A stretch of 53,278 bases of DNA from an uncultured bacterium (GCA_949296425.1 CASFPN010000039.1:1-53278); one strand, 5' to 3'; shown: positions 43,180-50,866, counted from the first letter of the stretch. The notes: a model not told the origin generated them from the letters alone. Numbers and translations: made by a program.

Positions 43180-43458
43180 TTATCTAATCTCCAATTTCTT
43201 TATCGCTAAAATACAATAATCTTTATCAAGTCCGTATTCTTCTACGTTTTTTAAGATATATGTGATTTTGTATAAAGTGTCTTTATCTATATAAATATCA
43301 CAATCGCAATTACCACTATTACTTTGTTTTATATCAATAAATCTTATTAAATCTCCAACTTGATAATCTCTATCATTCTTTCTCAATTCGAATGTTTTTC
43401 TTCCCATATCTACTTCAATAAGATATTCGTGTTTAATTTTTAATTCATGTAATTTCAT
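43180..43458 (-). CDS. DUF3850/ASCH-like protein
   Basis: 92 residues from the ATG giving MKLHELKIKHEYL; a GTG four codons earlier is too close to the AGAGGA site. The order HELKIKHEYLIEVDMGRKTF, ELRKNDRDYQVGDLIRF and ITYILKNVE matches DUF3850, an ASCH/PUA-type fold thought to bind RNA or nucleotides. The role in phages is unknown. Confidence 0.7.
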   Translation of the reverse strand: MKLHELKIKHEYLIEVDMGRKTFELRKNDRDYQVGDLIRFIDIKQSNSGNCDCDIYIDKDTLYKITYILKNVEEYGLDKDYCILAIKKLEIR

Positions 43459-43862
43459 TTCTTTAGCCACTCCTCTAATTCTCTTACGTCCAAATAGCCG
43501 TATTTATCATAAAAACTTTCTTCGTTTACAAAAGGCAAATTGAATTTCTCGCACATAGGTTTAACGAGTTCATTTTCTAGTTTATCTAGTGCCTTTTTGA
43601 CAACATTTAAACTTTCAATAAAGTCTTCTAATTCAACTCGATTGTAAACTTCCTCTAGGCGATTTCTATCGAAGCCATAAATACCAATTGAAACTTTGGT
43701 TATTCCTTTTGTTTTTTTAACAACTTCCATTTCAATCTTGAAAGTTTTAATGTCTAAATTTCCAAAGCTAATTAAGTCTGTTTCATCACTCCGTTGTCTA
43801 TCAATTTGTCCATACCAACCACGCTCAAGAAGATATATTGATACTTCATTAATCTTGTCCAT
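43455..43862 (-). CDS. Unknown early protein
   Basis: 135 residues from the ATG with AGGAAGAGG just before it; an earlier in-frame start lacks a site. Mixed alpha/beta, ending in YGYLDVRELEEWLKK. It overlaps the previous gene by 14 bases. No family was recognised. Confidence 0.5.
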   Translation of the reverse strand: MDKINEVSIYLLERGWYGQIDRQRSDETDLISFGNLDIKTFKIEMEVVKKTKGITKVSIGIYGFDRNRLEEVYNRVELEDFIESLNVVKKALDKLENELVKPMCEKFNLPFVNEESFYDKYGYLDVRELEEWLKK

Positions 43863-44196
43863 TTTCCTCTTCCTCACTATCTTTAAGATATTCATCAACA
43901 GCTTCGCATAGTTCAAAAATACTTTTTATTGCTTTTCTATTTAATGCGAAATCTTCTATACTTTGTTCCCCAAAATATGCAAATGCACAATTCCCCATAT
44001 GTGTAATTTCAACAAGATACTTACCTCCGTCAATTTCGTAGACGCCTTTGCTATCGAAAAATTTAATTCTGTCGAATTTCCCTCCCTCCCAAGTTCTGAT
44101 AGCAAAGTCAATGCAAAAGTTATTGTAGTCAGCTTCTTCTAAACTCTTTGAAATTGTTTTGCAAACTTCTTCTGCTTTTTTAATTATCTTTTCCAT
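43849..44196 (-). CDS. Unknown early protein
   Basis: 115 residues, acidic, with an N-terminal helix (KAEEVCKTISKSLEEADY), beta strands (GKYLVEITHMGNCAFAYF) and an acidic tail (SEEEENGQD). No family was recognised. Confidence 0.5.
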   Translation of the reverse strand: MEKIIKKAEEVCKTISKSLEEADYNNFCIDFAIRTWEGGKFDRIKFFDSKGVYEIDGGKYLVEITHMGNCAFAYFGEQSIEDFALNRKAIKSIFELCEAVDEYLKDSEEEENGQD

Positions 44197-44557
44197 CTTC
44201 CATTACCTTTAACTTTTCAACAATTGGCATTAAGACCTTTCTAAATTCTTCGTCGCTTAATGGCTCAATTCTATAAGCATGCTCATTAATAAACTTGATA
44301 AATCGCTCAACTTTTTCGATATGTTCAAGTTCTTTCTTACCTCTTTTGAAGCAAGATGTATTAAGCCAAACATTGAAATCGACTGTAATATGGTGTTTTG
44401 TTGGATTATCTCTACTCATAAATCCGAGTTCGCCATAATCAGATAATTTCATTAAGGCATGTGAGCAGATAAAGTCGAACAGTTCTAACGCCTCTATGAT
44501 TTCTTCCTTACTCATCTTCTCAAAATCTAAATGAGCGACTTGTTTTTTACTTGTCAT
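44180..44557 (-). CDS. Unknown early protein
   Basis: 125 residues, helical, with scattered Cys and His. It overlaps both neighbours slightly. No family was recognised. Confidence 0.5.
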   Translation of the reverse strand: MTSKKQVAHLDFEKMSKEEIIEALELFDFICSHALMKLSDYGELGFMSRDNPTKHHITVDFNVWLNTSCFKRGKKELEHIEKVERFIKFINEHAYRIEPLSDEEFRKVLMPIVEKLKVMEDGKDN

Positions 44558-44826
44558 TTTTCAATTTCCTTTTCTAGTCTTTCAAACTCTTCTTTGCTAT
44601 CATTTCCTAGCCACGTAATTTTTTCATCCATAATCGTGTCTAGCATTGATAAGAAGCCGTTTTTATCGACTGGGTAATTGTTAAATTCAAGGTTCATTTT
44701 TACTTCGCCAAATTCGTAAATATAAGTAATGTCAATGTATGAATTATCGTCTTTGCATTTCATAAACTTATTTGCACGATTTCCACGAATACTGAAGCCT
44801 TGTTTTTTTAGATCGTTGAATTTCAA
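44554..44826 (-). CDS. Unknown early protein, TTG start
   Basis: 90 residues. The TTG start overlaps the preceding TGA (TTGA) and lies 8 bases after AAGGGGG, which decides the start. Beta strands lead into an acidic helix (DSKEEFERLEKEIEK). No family was recognised. Confidence 0.5.
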   Translation of the reverse strand: MKFNDLKKQGFSIRGNRANKFMKCKDDNSYIDITYIYEFGEVKMNLEFNNYPVDKNGFLSMLDTIMDEKITWLGNDSKEEFERLEKEIEK

Positions 44827-44984
44827 TTTGCCATCCCCCTTGACTCGTCAATCTTTCTTTTCTCATCAATTAACCTAGATAAAAGAACTTTTTTCTCTTT
44901 TTCGGTAGTATAATCACTAAACTTTGTTCCATTTAATGACGCCATAATGATTCCAACTTCCCTTTCACTTACTGTTATCACCAT
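44823..44984 (-). CDS. Short 53-residue early protein
   Basis: The ATG follows AAAGGAG by 7 bases, the site lying inside the end of the sigma-like gene. The product is basic and helical (TTEKEKKVLLSRLIDEKRK). It ends in a 4-base overlap with the next gene. The function is unknown. Confidence 0.55.
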   Translation of the reverse strand: MVITVSEREVGIIMASLNGTKFSDYTTEKEKKVLLSRLIDEKRKIDESRGMAN

Positions 44985-45423
44985 TTTGAATCTCCTTTAT
45001 GTCTTTAAATAATTTATTTAATGTTTCAACCTCATAGTGTTCGTTAAACATTTGTGAAGCTTTTTTCTTTACGCTCGCAACAACATGTCTCACATACTCT
45101 TCAGAAAGGTTGAGGTCTTTTGCGATTGAAATGCTATCTTTCTTTTCCATGAGCAATTTCATAAAAACTTTAGACTCGGTTTCGCCAAAGGTTCCCGCAA
45201 TTCCAAGTAATTCATTTTTTAAATTTTCTAAGCTTTTCTTACAACTCATATGAAGTTCAGAGAAATACTCTCTCTTCTTCTTTGAATCGAGTTCAAGCCT
45301 ATTTATCAAAACTAATGTCGTTTCAGCATTTGAATTTGCTTTGGTCAACTCAAATGTAATAGCGGTCATTACTGTAAGATAAATAAATGCATTTCTTACT
45401 TCTGCTAATGTAATTTCACTCAT
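44965..45423 (-). CDS. Helical protein with sigma-70 region 4-like HTH
   Basis: 152 residues. After a helical N-terminus, the C-terminal third reads TESKVFMKLLMEKKDSISIA then KDLNLSEEYVRHVVASVKKK, the pattern of the sigma region 4/LuxR-type HTH. Phage proteins of this kind (ArpU-like) act as late regulators. It is in the early operon, the right timing for switching on late genes. Assignment by pattern. Confidence 0.55.
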   Translation of the reverse strand: MSEITLAEVRNAFIYLTVMTAITFELTKANSNAETTLVLINRLELDSKKKREYFSELHMSCKKSLENLKNELLGIAGTFGETESKVFMKLLMEKKDSISIAKDLNLSEEYVRHVVASVKKKASQMFNEHYEVETLNKLFKDIKEIQNGDNSK

Positions 45424-45809
45424 TAATAAGGCACCCTTTCATCTGTTGTAGAAATATCTTCTGGTTCGTCCTTTGTATTAACAGCAATCCTTCTAGCATT
45501 AACTAAAGTAATTTCGCCTTGTTGAAGCCCGATTTCACTAACTTTGACGTATAAATTTCCATCAGGTCTGCTTTTTAATGAGCCAATAATCGCTACTTTG
45601 TTTTTTATGATTTTTTTCGCATTGTCTAAAAAGAAGTCTGCGATTTTTCCTATTGCCAAACATTCGATTCGATTATATTTACTTTTCATATTTTCGTAGG
45701 CTTCGTTATATACAATGAGCGTGAATGTAAGTGAAATTCTATCTTTATTGATAGTCTTTTTTTCGTACCCATCTACAATAAAGCCCTCTAAAACTACGCT
45801 ATTTATCAT
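45423..45809 (-). CDS. OB-fold SSB-like protein
   Basis: 128 residues with OB-like strands (SVVLEGFIVDGYEKKTIN, ISLTFTLIVYN, NKVAIIGSLKSRPDGNLYVKV) and an acidic tail TTDERVPY that ends unlike the true SSB tail. It overlaps the next OB-like gene by 11 bases, suggesting a pair. Confidence 0.6.
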   Translation of the reverse strand: MINSVVLEGFIVDGYEKKTINKDRISLTFTLIVYNEAYENMKSKYNRIECLAIGKIADFFLDNAKKIIKNKVAIIGSLKSRPDGNLYVKVSEIGLQQGEITLVNARRIAVNTKDEPEDISTTDERVPY

Positions 45810-46188
45810 CTTTCTTCCCTTTCTTTCTAAACTCTTTTAGCAAGTCTTCCGTGTCATATAAAGAAAGCAATTTCTCAAGGACAACGTTTTCGGTAAATTC
45901 AATTCTAGGTGAATTAATCTTGCTCGCTTTTTCAACTACTAAGTAAAGCCTTATAAACGCTTTGTCTTCGTAGTATTTCAGCTCAGAAACAAACTTTCCT
46001 TGAACTTCAATAGAATTACCAATTCTTGCTATACGCATTAATTTGTCAGCAACTTTCCCTGTAGCGAAGAAAGGAACAAGCGTATGGTCGTCGCTTTGTG
46101 ATAAAACAAACGCTATGTACTCTTTCCCGCTTATTGTTAATTTCTCAGGGTTATCTCTTACAACTCCATTAAAACAAAAGTTGTTCAT
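45799..46188 (-). CDS. OB-fold SSB-like protein
   Basis: 129 residues, OB-like pattern (FCFNGVVRDNPEKLTISGKE, VPFFATGKVADKLMRI, NSIEVQGKFVSELKYY). A charged C-terminal helix replaces the SSB tail. Adjacent to another OB-like protein, so the two may form a heteromer. Confidence 0.6.
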   Translation of the reverse strand: MNNFCFNGVVRDNPEKLTISGKEYIAFVLSQSDDHTLVPFFATGKVADKLMRIARIGNSIEVQGKFVSELKYYEDKAFIRLYLVVEKASKINSPRIEFTENVVLEKLLSLYDTEDLLKEFRKKGKKDDK

Positions 46189-46403
46189 TGCTTATTTTTT
46201 GCGTTTGTTTGGGCGAATAAGAATGCTGTCTGAGTAACTATATCTAGGATTGCAGCATTCACACCCATGCCAACAATTTGTGCATACTTTAAAATTGCTT
46301 CCTCAATTTTTTCTGTCTTTGGTATCTCTTTAATCGCCTCGATTAAAAGGTCGTTAGCTACTTTTTTGCTTTTCTCTGCTAAAGCTTTCTCTTTTTTTGT
46401 CAT
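46185..46403 (-). CDS. Unknown early protein
   Basis: 72 residues. A basic N-terminal helix (KKEKALAEKSKKVANDLL) is followed by a hydrophobic helix (GMGVNAAILDIVTQTAFLF). It overlaps the next gene by 4 bases. No family was recognised. Confidence 0.5.
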   Translation of the reverse strand: MTKKEKALAEKSKKVANDLLIEAIKEIPKTEKIEEAILKYAQIVGMGVNAAILDIVTQTAFLFAQTNAKNKQ

Positions 46404-46816
46404 TATTTGTCTCCTCCTAAATATGCTTCAATAAATCGAATATCTGGTAAAAAAGCCCCTTGACCATCTAATTTGATTTTCTTGACTATTTGCCAGTATC
46501 TTTTAAGTTTTCGTAAGCCGCCCCTTAAGTAATAATTTGCGAACTGTTCTGCTTCTTGTTTGTCTTTTGCGATTTTATAAGTGAAATTTTTTGCGACAAT
46601 TATTTGATCAACTTCTTCACTGAAATTAATTGCTACAATATCGCTCCAAATTCGACTACAATTATCGTGTGTGTTTGGACTATCATTCCAAACATAACCA
46701 TCTTTATGCTCACTGATAGGGTAATTTTCATACAATTGGCGTTGCGATGTGATTTTCCCTTCAAGTGAGTTTTTTTTAATTAATTCATAGGTCGCTTTTT
46801 GTCGAGACGTTAACAT
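46403..46816 (-). CDS. Unknown early protein
   Basis: 137 residues. The start LTSRQKATYELIKKNSLEGK suggests a winged-helix-like N-terminus, followed by WNDSPNTHDNCSRIWSDI and a basic helical C-terminus. It has an AGGGAG site. A DNA-binding role is possible. No family was recognised. Confidence 0.5.
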   Translation of the reverse strand: MLTSRQKATYELIKKNSLEGKITSQRQLYENYPISEHKDGYVWNDSPNTHDNCSRIWSDIVAINFSEEVDQIIVAKNFTYKIAKDKQEAEQFANYYLRGGLRKLKRYWQIVKKIKLDGQGAFLPDIRFIEAYLGGDK

Positions 46817-47084
46817 AGTTCCCTAACTCCCTAGAAAGAAGTCCAATGATGTCGTCAAATGTTAAACCTTTGTCGAGCCATTGATTTAAGTCGCTTCCGA
46901 AATCTTCAACTCTTAAACAGAAAATATTTTCGGTTGCAAGTTTCGTTCTCACGTTTTCTAAAGTTTTCGCAGATAACGACTTTAAGATTAATCTAGTAAG
47001 CACTAATAATAATCTTGCTTGTTTTTCATTTTGGTCGATAACTTCGACAACTTTGTCTAAAAGTTCTTTGTTTGAATAAGTCAT
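46785..47084 (-). CDS. Unknown early protein after the replication initiator
   Basis: 99 residues, helical, ending GLTFDDIIGLLSRELGNYV. It is near the initiator and may be a replication accessory. It has a TAGGAGG site. Confidence 0.5.
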   Translation of the reverse strand: MTYSNKELLDKVVEVIDQNEKQARLLLVLTRLILKSLSAKTLENVRTKLATENIFCLRVEDFGSDLNQWLDKGLTFDDIIGLLSRELGNYVNVSTKSDL

Positions 47085-47096
47085 TTTTTAAACCTC

Positions 47097-47870
47097 CTAA
47101 TTTTGTAATGCCCTATCTATTGCTGTTTTAAAGTAAAGAAATTTATTACTAACGTTTTTGATTGATTCGGTTAACTCTCTATACAGATCGCCATTATTCG
47201 CTTTTAGAGTTGTTGTTTGATTTATGAAATAATCAACTTTTACTTTTAAATCTACAGGTGAAACAAACTCTAATAAGTTATCGAAATAGTTGTAGTAATC
47301 TTCGAGTTCCAAATCATTTTCGGTTATGTAAGCTGAAGAAATAAGTTTATCGACAAGTTGTTCGCATTTGTCAAAATGCTTATATCTAGTTTTATCTAGT
47401 TCTATCTCTTTTAACTTATCTTTACTTATCTTAACTTTACTTAACTTATCTTTACTTATCTTATCTTCGGTATCCATTTTGTATCCATTTTGTATACATT
47501 TTGTATCCAAGACTTTTTTTGCCGTTTCTTTTTCCGTATATGCTCCATTTTTATCGAAAAATAAACTATTTAAATCATCTACATAGTTTGTCTCGTGAAA
47601 CCTATCGCTTTGAATTAAGTTATTCATTCTAAAGTGCTTTTGCAGTAAAAGAGTTTCACCTCTAAGTAATATGAATCGCTTTTGAATAAGTAGCTCTAAA
47701 TCGCCCTTACTAGCACCTATCAAACGAATTATTGCTTTGCCATTAGGAATGTAGCCTCTGTCGTCTGTCTCCATTCCTAGTTGAAAATAGAGTGCTTGTG
47801 AGCTTAAAGGAAGGTCTAAAAATGAATCGCTCCTAACTATATCTTTAGAGAACATTCTTCTCTTTCCCAT
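47097..47870 (-). CDS. Phage replication initiator/replisome organiser-like protein
   Basis: 257 residues, taken from the ATG giving MGKRRMFSKDIVRSD; a TTG five codons earlier is possible. The N-terminus (FLDLPLSSQALYFQLGMETD, RGYIPNGKAIIRLIGAS) resembles the winged-helix domain of phage replisome organisers. A repetitive linker (KISKDKLSKVKISKDKL) separates it from a C-terminal helical domain. The gene contains iteron-like repeats. It overlaps the AbrB-like gene. Confidence 0.65.
   Translation of the reverse strand: MGKRRMFSKDIVRSDSFLDLPLSSQALYFQLGMETDDRGYIPNGKAIIRLIGASKGDLELLIQKRFILLRGETLLLQKHFRMNNLIQSDRFHETNYVDDLNSLFFDKNGAYTEKETAKKVLDTKCIQNGYKMDTEDKISKDKLSKVKISKDKLKEIELDKTRYKHFDKCEQLVDKLISSAYITENDLELEDYYNYFDNLLEFVSPVDLKVKVDYFINQTTTLKANNGDLYRELTESIKNVSNKFLYFKTAIDRALQN
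47405..47510. repeat. Candidate replication origin: iteron-like repeats inside the initiator gene
   Basis: Three tandem 11-bp copies of GTATCCATTTT (47470-47480, 47481-47491, and 47492-47502 with one change) plus a partial fourth lie beside a 23-bp AT-rich direct repeat (47411-47433 and 47441-47463). The 11-bp unit is not a multiple of three, so the repeat is kept at the DNA level and not as protein repeats. This matches the lambda pattern of an origin inside the initiator gene. Confidence 0.6.
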
Positions 47871-48015
47871 TTTCTTTATTCTCAACTTTCTTAATGATTA
47901 TGTTTCCGCTTCTTGTAGTCTCGAAATAAACTACATCGCCAGGCTTAATTCCCGCGTTTTTAGGAAGTGAAACACGCATTTTGCTATCAATAGTTTTGGT
48001 TTCTCTAACTATCAT
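47845..48015 (-). CDS. AbrB-like swapped-hairpin peptide
   Basis: 56 residues. The phrases VRETKTIDSKMRVSLPKNAG, IKPGDVVYFETTRSGN and IIIKKV are those of the SpoVT/AbrB fold, a dimeric DNA-binding domain common in regulators and antitoxins. It starts in an ATGA overlap with recT and ends inside the initiator gene. No toxin is obvious next to it, so a transcription regulator is more likely. Confidence 0.7.
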   Translation of the reverse strand: MIVRETKTIDSKMRVSLPKNAGIKPGDVVYFETTRSGNIIIKKVENKENGKEKNVL

Positions 48016-48788
48016 AATTTTGTGCCTTCTGGAAAACCAAAGTTGTCGCCAATTTCAAGTGTGTTTTCGACATTTGATTTGAGGTTTGCGGTGTTTTCGC
48101 TTTCGTTTTCTGGATTATCAACGTAATCAAAACTACCATCTTCTTTGATAACTGCTTGGTCGCTTTGTAGTGCTTTTTGAAGTTCAATTGACATAACTCC
48201 CCATTTAGAAATAAGGTGCTTTAAAACTGTTTTTTGAGCCATTGTATCAAAGTCAGTAGTCCATAATTTGTTATAAGATTTTGAATATCTCTTGCCGTGC
48301 TTTTCGCATTTTTCTTTTGTCCAATAAATTCTTTTTTCAAAGCCGTTATTTAAAAGCATGTATGCTTCATAACCAACTACTGGTTTATCTTCATCGTCAG
48401 ACCATTCAATGATAGGTTCGCCAAATCTATCTCTACCTTTATATTCGCCTTCACGAACTTCATTGGTTCCAATTTTTTGATATTGACCTGTTCTTTCAGC
48501 CAGTTGAATAAAGCCCTTATAACCTACTTGGAATTGTGCTTTATCGCCATAAGGAATAAGATAGCAATAACCAAGTGAATTGCTTAAAGAAAGCTTTAAA
48601 CTTTCAGCCATTAAACCAGCCGAGATAATTGATCCAGCGTCGCATTTTTGAAGTGCAGGATTATTACTAACTGCGGTTGTAATGTTTGCTACGAAGTTTC
48701 TTGCAATTTCTGGATTGCCTAAAGTTTGATTAATTAAGTTTTTATATGCGTCGCTTCTAATTGCTACACTAAATTTTTGTTGTGCCAT
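48012..48788 (-). CDS. recT: RecT single-strand annealing protein
   Basis: 258 residues. The phrases NPALQKCDAGSIISAGLMAE, LGYCYLIPYG and QVGYKGFIQLAERTGQYQKI are clear RecT signatures. It anneals single strands left by the exonuclease encoded two genes upstream. It has a strong AAGGAGG site. Confidence 0.93.
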   Translation of the reverse strand: MAQQKFSVAIRSDAYKNLINQTLGNPEIARNFVANITTAVSNNPALQKCDAGSIISAGLMAESLKLSLSNSLGYCYLIPYGDKAQFQVGYKGFIQLAERTGQYQKIGTNEVREGEYKGRDRFGEPIIEWSDDEDKPVVGYEAYMLLNNGFEKRIYWTKEKCEKHGKRYSKSYNKLWTTDFDTMAQKTVLKHLISKWGVMSIELQKALQSDQAVIKEDGSFDYVDNPENESENTANLKSNVENTLEIGDNFGFPEGTKL

Positions 48789-48791
48789 TTA

Positions 48792-49229
48792 CTATTCCTC
48801 CTTAAAGTTAATTTCGCAATTTGCTTTTTCACAAAGTGTCTTAATTTTTGCGATTAAATTAATGTCCGCTGTCTTGACTTCTATGGTATAAATTTTCATT
48901 TTATTTTCAGGCTCTTTTGCTTCTTTATAAGCCTTTAATTTATCGCCAATTTCAGCTGATTTGTCTTTTAAAATCTTTTCAATTTCTTTGCATTTTGCCT
49001 CAAATTCGCCACAAAAAGCCTTTGTAATTTTAATTCTTCCGTCTGTTATCTCTTTTTGACGTTTGTTAATTTCAGTACGTGCTTGCTTTAAGTCTTTGTA
49101 GTCTAGGTCAGATAAAATCTCGACATTAAATTTTGGCTCGTTAATGAACTCTAAAACGTTATTTTTAACTGCTTCAAAGTTATCAATTACAAGTACGCCA
49201 TTTTCTAATTTGCTATTAATTTCTTCCAT
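48792..49229 (-). CDS. DUF1351 protein
   Basis: 145 residues, mostly coiled coil (LKQARTEINKRQKEITDGRI, FEAKCKEIEKILKDKSAEIG), matching DUF1351, which regularly lies next to recT in Firmicutes phages. Its job is unknown. It has an AAAAGGAG site. Confidence 0.75.
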   Translation of the reverse strand: MEEINSKLENGVLVIDNFEAVKNNVLEFINEPKFNVEILSDLDYKDLKQARTEINKRQKEITDGRIKITKAFCGEFEAKCKEIEKILKDKSAEIGDKLKAYKEAKEPENKMKIYTIEVKTADINLIAKIKTLCEKANCEINFKEE

Positions 49230-49246
49230 TTTTTGAAACTCCTTTT

Positions 49247-49936
49247 TTAAAATGCTGGTATCTCATTGCCCTTTATATATCTTTCATAAAAAGCAATTTC
49301 AGCTAGTTTTAATTTGTTAATTGTTTGTTCAAATTCTTCTCTATAAATGTAGTAATATCTAAATTCTTCCCCTTGAAATAACCGATTATCATGTTCGTAA
49401 GCATAGTGATTTAACTTTGCTACGAGCACTGCCCCATTAAAGTCATTCATTACCATTAAGTAATGTAATACTTGAGTTAGATACTCTTGAGGCAACCTTC
49501 CATTCCATAAGGCTTCATCCTCCTTTCCTTTTAAATCATGGGTTTTTATTTCGAGAATAAACTTTCCTTTCATACCACGCTTATTAAGTTCTTCATTTTC
49601 TACTTCTAGCACTCCATCAAGCGTTGCAGTTAGAAATGGGTAAGTTTTGTCAACGTACATTTCAATTCCTTTTGGGCTTTTTACTTTCACACCTTCTCTA
49701 GCAAGATTAAGTTTTACAATCTCTCTAATAGGTGCTTCAGCAAGTGTCCCATAAGTTTGATTTTCCGTTGCTTTACTTTCGTCTACTTTGCCTGTTTTAA
49801 ACTTGTACCAAATGTCAATTTTCTTGTTCCGATGAGATACGCCAATAATTGCAGCTGCTGAACTTCCACCAAACTTTCTTCCAGTCTTTAGCCACTCTTC
49901 ACGGCTTTTAAACTTAATTTTTTTGTAAGTTTTCAT
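49247..49936 (-). CDS. YqaJ/lambda-exonuclease-type nuclease
   Basis: 229 residues. SREEWLKTGRKFGGSSAAAI is the usual N-terminal motif. The active site follows in ATLDGVLEVE and GKFILEIKTHD (D-ExK). Together with RecT it makes the recombination pair: the exonuclease resects and RecT anneals. The ATG used has a weak site; a TTG 11 codons earlier, inside the upstream gene, is possible. Confidence 0.85.
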   Translation of the reverse strand: MKTYKKIKFKSREEWLKTGRKFGGSSAAAIIGVSHRNKKIDIWYKFKTGKVDESKATENQTYGTLAEAPIREIVKLNLAREGVKVKSPKGIEMYVDKTYPFLTATLDGVLEVENEELNKRGMKGKFILEIKTHDLKGKEDEALWNGRLPQEYLTQVLHYLMVMNDFNGAVLVAKLNHYAYEHDNRLFQGEEFRYYYIYREEFEQTINKLKLAEIAFYERYIKGNEIPAF

Positions 49937-50144
49937 AGAGTTGGATTTCTCTTTCTCTTGTTGTACCAAGATAGAGATAAAGCGAATCGCTAGTAATGAG
50001 ACGTGGCTCGTACTTTATCGCTCCACCATATTGCTTCCTGCATATTTTCATTACTTGATAAGCTTTTGTCGTCTTGCACCCCACAATTTGGCATACATCC
50101 TTGTAGTCATAAGTTGGCTTAAATAATAAAGATATATTAGTCAT
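49914..50144 (-). CDS. Small HTH protein, possible excisionase
   Basis: 76 residues. FKPTYDYKDVCQIVGCKTTK followed by AYQVMKICRKQYGG looks like a MerR/Xis-type winged helix, with a C-terminal wing ITSDSLYLYLG. Xis-type factors steer integrase to excision. Its place as second early gene fits. A regulator role is equally possible. Confidence 0.5.
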   Translation of the reverse strand: MTNISLLFKPTYDYKDVCQIVGCKTTKAYQVMKICRKQYGGAIKYEPRLITSDSLYLYLGTTREREIQLYENLQKN

Positions 50145-50170
50145 ATTTTAAATTTGTTCCTTTACGCAAC

Positions 50171-50380
50171 CTAACTTGCAAACAAAAGATCAATAACTTC
50201 TTTTTCGCTAAAAACTTCAAACATCTTTATTATCTCGTTGCGACTAAAATTACCATTGTTTTCGAGTCTCGAACGCAATGTAGGCATACTCATATGCATT
50301 ATTTCGCAGAATTTTACTTTATTTAGCCCGTATTTTGCTAATAATGCGTTAAAGTCGTTTTCTTTAAATACGTAATCCAT
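50171..50380 (-). CDS. Cro-like HTH regulator
   Basis: 69 residues from the ATG with GGAAGGGAG; a TTG nine codons earlier lies within the operator repeat. FCEIMHMSMPTLRSRLENNG is a helix-turn-helix. It is the first gene read from the early promoter and is divergent from the repressor, the usual place of Cro. Confidence 0.65.
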   Translation of the reverse strand: MDYVFKENDFNALLAKYGLNKVKFCEIMHMSMPTLRSRLENNGNFSRNEIIKMFEVFSEKEVIDLLFAS

Positions 50381-50393
50381 ATTTCTCCCTTCC

Positions 50394-50408
50394 GTTGCAT
50401 TAAGCAAC
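50394..50408. promoter_or_regulatory. Palindromic operator GTTGCATTAAGCAAC
   Basis: Perfect 5-bp arms (GTTGC/GCAAC) around ATTAA, at the start of the early transcript. Related half-sites occur at GTTATGCAAC (50435-50444) and GTTGC (50471-50475). Confidence 0.6.
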
Positions 50409-50415
50409 TACAATT

Positions 50416-50443
50416 ATTATAAAAGATTATTCCCGTTATGCAA
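50416..50443 (-). promoter_or_regulatory. Early promoter (P-right-like)
   Basis: On the minus strand TTGCAT (50438-50443), 16 bases, then TATAAT (50416-50421). It drives the Cro-like gene and the early operon. The -35 box lies in one of the GCAAC half-sites, so repressor binding would block it. Confidence 0.75.
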
Positions 50444-50471
50444 CGAAAAATTTAAAAAATGTTAAATTTTG

Positions 50472-50499
50472 TTGCACTAATTGAAAAAAATGTTATTAT
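50472..50499 (+). promoter_or_regulatory. Repressor promoter (P-maintenance-like)
   Basis: TTGCAC (50472-50477), 16 bases, then extended -10 TGTTATTAT with box TATTAT (50494-50499). The start site would fall near 50506, giving a very short leader whose AAAGGA is the ribosome site. The -35 lies in a GTTGC half-site. Confidence 0.55.
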
Positions 50500-50518
50500 T
50501 GTTTTGAAAGGAATGCTT

Positions 50519-50863
50519 ATGACAAACAAAGAAATTGGCTTACTATTAAGAACCAGAAGAGAAGAATTAAAAATGACTGTTAATCAAGTTGCGAATTGTC
50601 TTGGTGTCTCAAAATCAACTGTTAGCCGATGGGAAACTGGTAATATTGAGAAAGTTAAACGTAGCCATTTATTTTTATTATCACAGACACTTTACTTACC
50701 TATTGAATTATTACTTGGCACTGGTTCTCCAAAAATTGAATCGGCTGAAATTATTCTTGCCAGAAAACAGCTAGAAAACAAAATTAATACTATAAAAGAT
50801 ATTAATAAAATCAATTATATAAATAAATTCATAGATACATTTATATTAAATGAAAAGGAGTAA
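50519..50863 (+). CDS. XRE-family repressor (CI-like)
   Basis: 114 residues, from the ATG with AAAGGA 6 bases upstream; an ATG two codons earlier is too close. The N-terminal HTH reads IGLLLRTRREELKMTVNQVA then NCLGVSKSTVSRWETGN. The C-terminal part is a short helical domain, with no peptidase-type self-cleavage region, so it may be removed by another factor. Divergent from the Cro-like gene with shared operators. Confidence 0.85.
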   Translation: MTNKEIGLLLRTRREELKMTVNQVANCLGVSKSTVSRWETGNIEKVKRSHLFLLSQTLYLPIELLLGTGSPKIESAEIILARKQLENKINTIKDINKINYINKFIDTFILNEKE

Positions 50864-50866
50864 CGT

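Noticed and set aside
47411-47463. CRISPR-like direct repeats
   Set aside because: Only two 23-bp copies with a 7-base gap, inside a coding gene, no spacers and no Cas genes.
48005-48187. 60-codon minus-strand frame at the end of recT
   Set aside because: It overlaps the clear recT frame and the AbrB-like gene and shows Lys/Thr-rich shadow composition.
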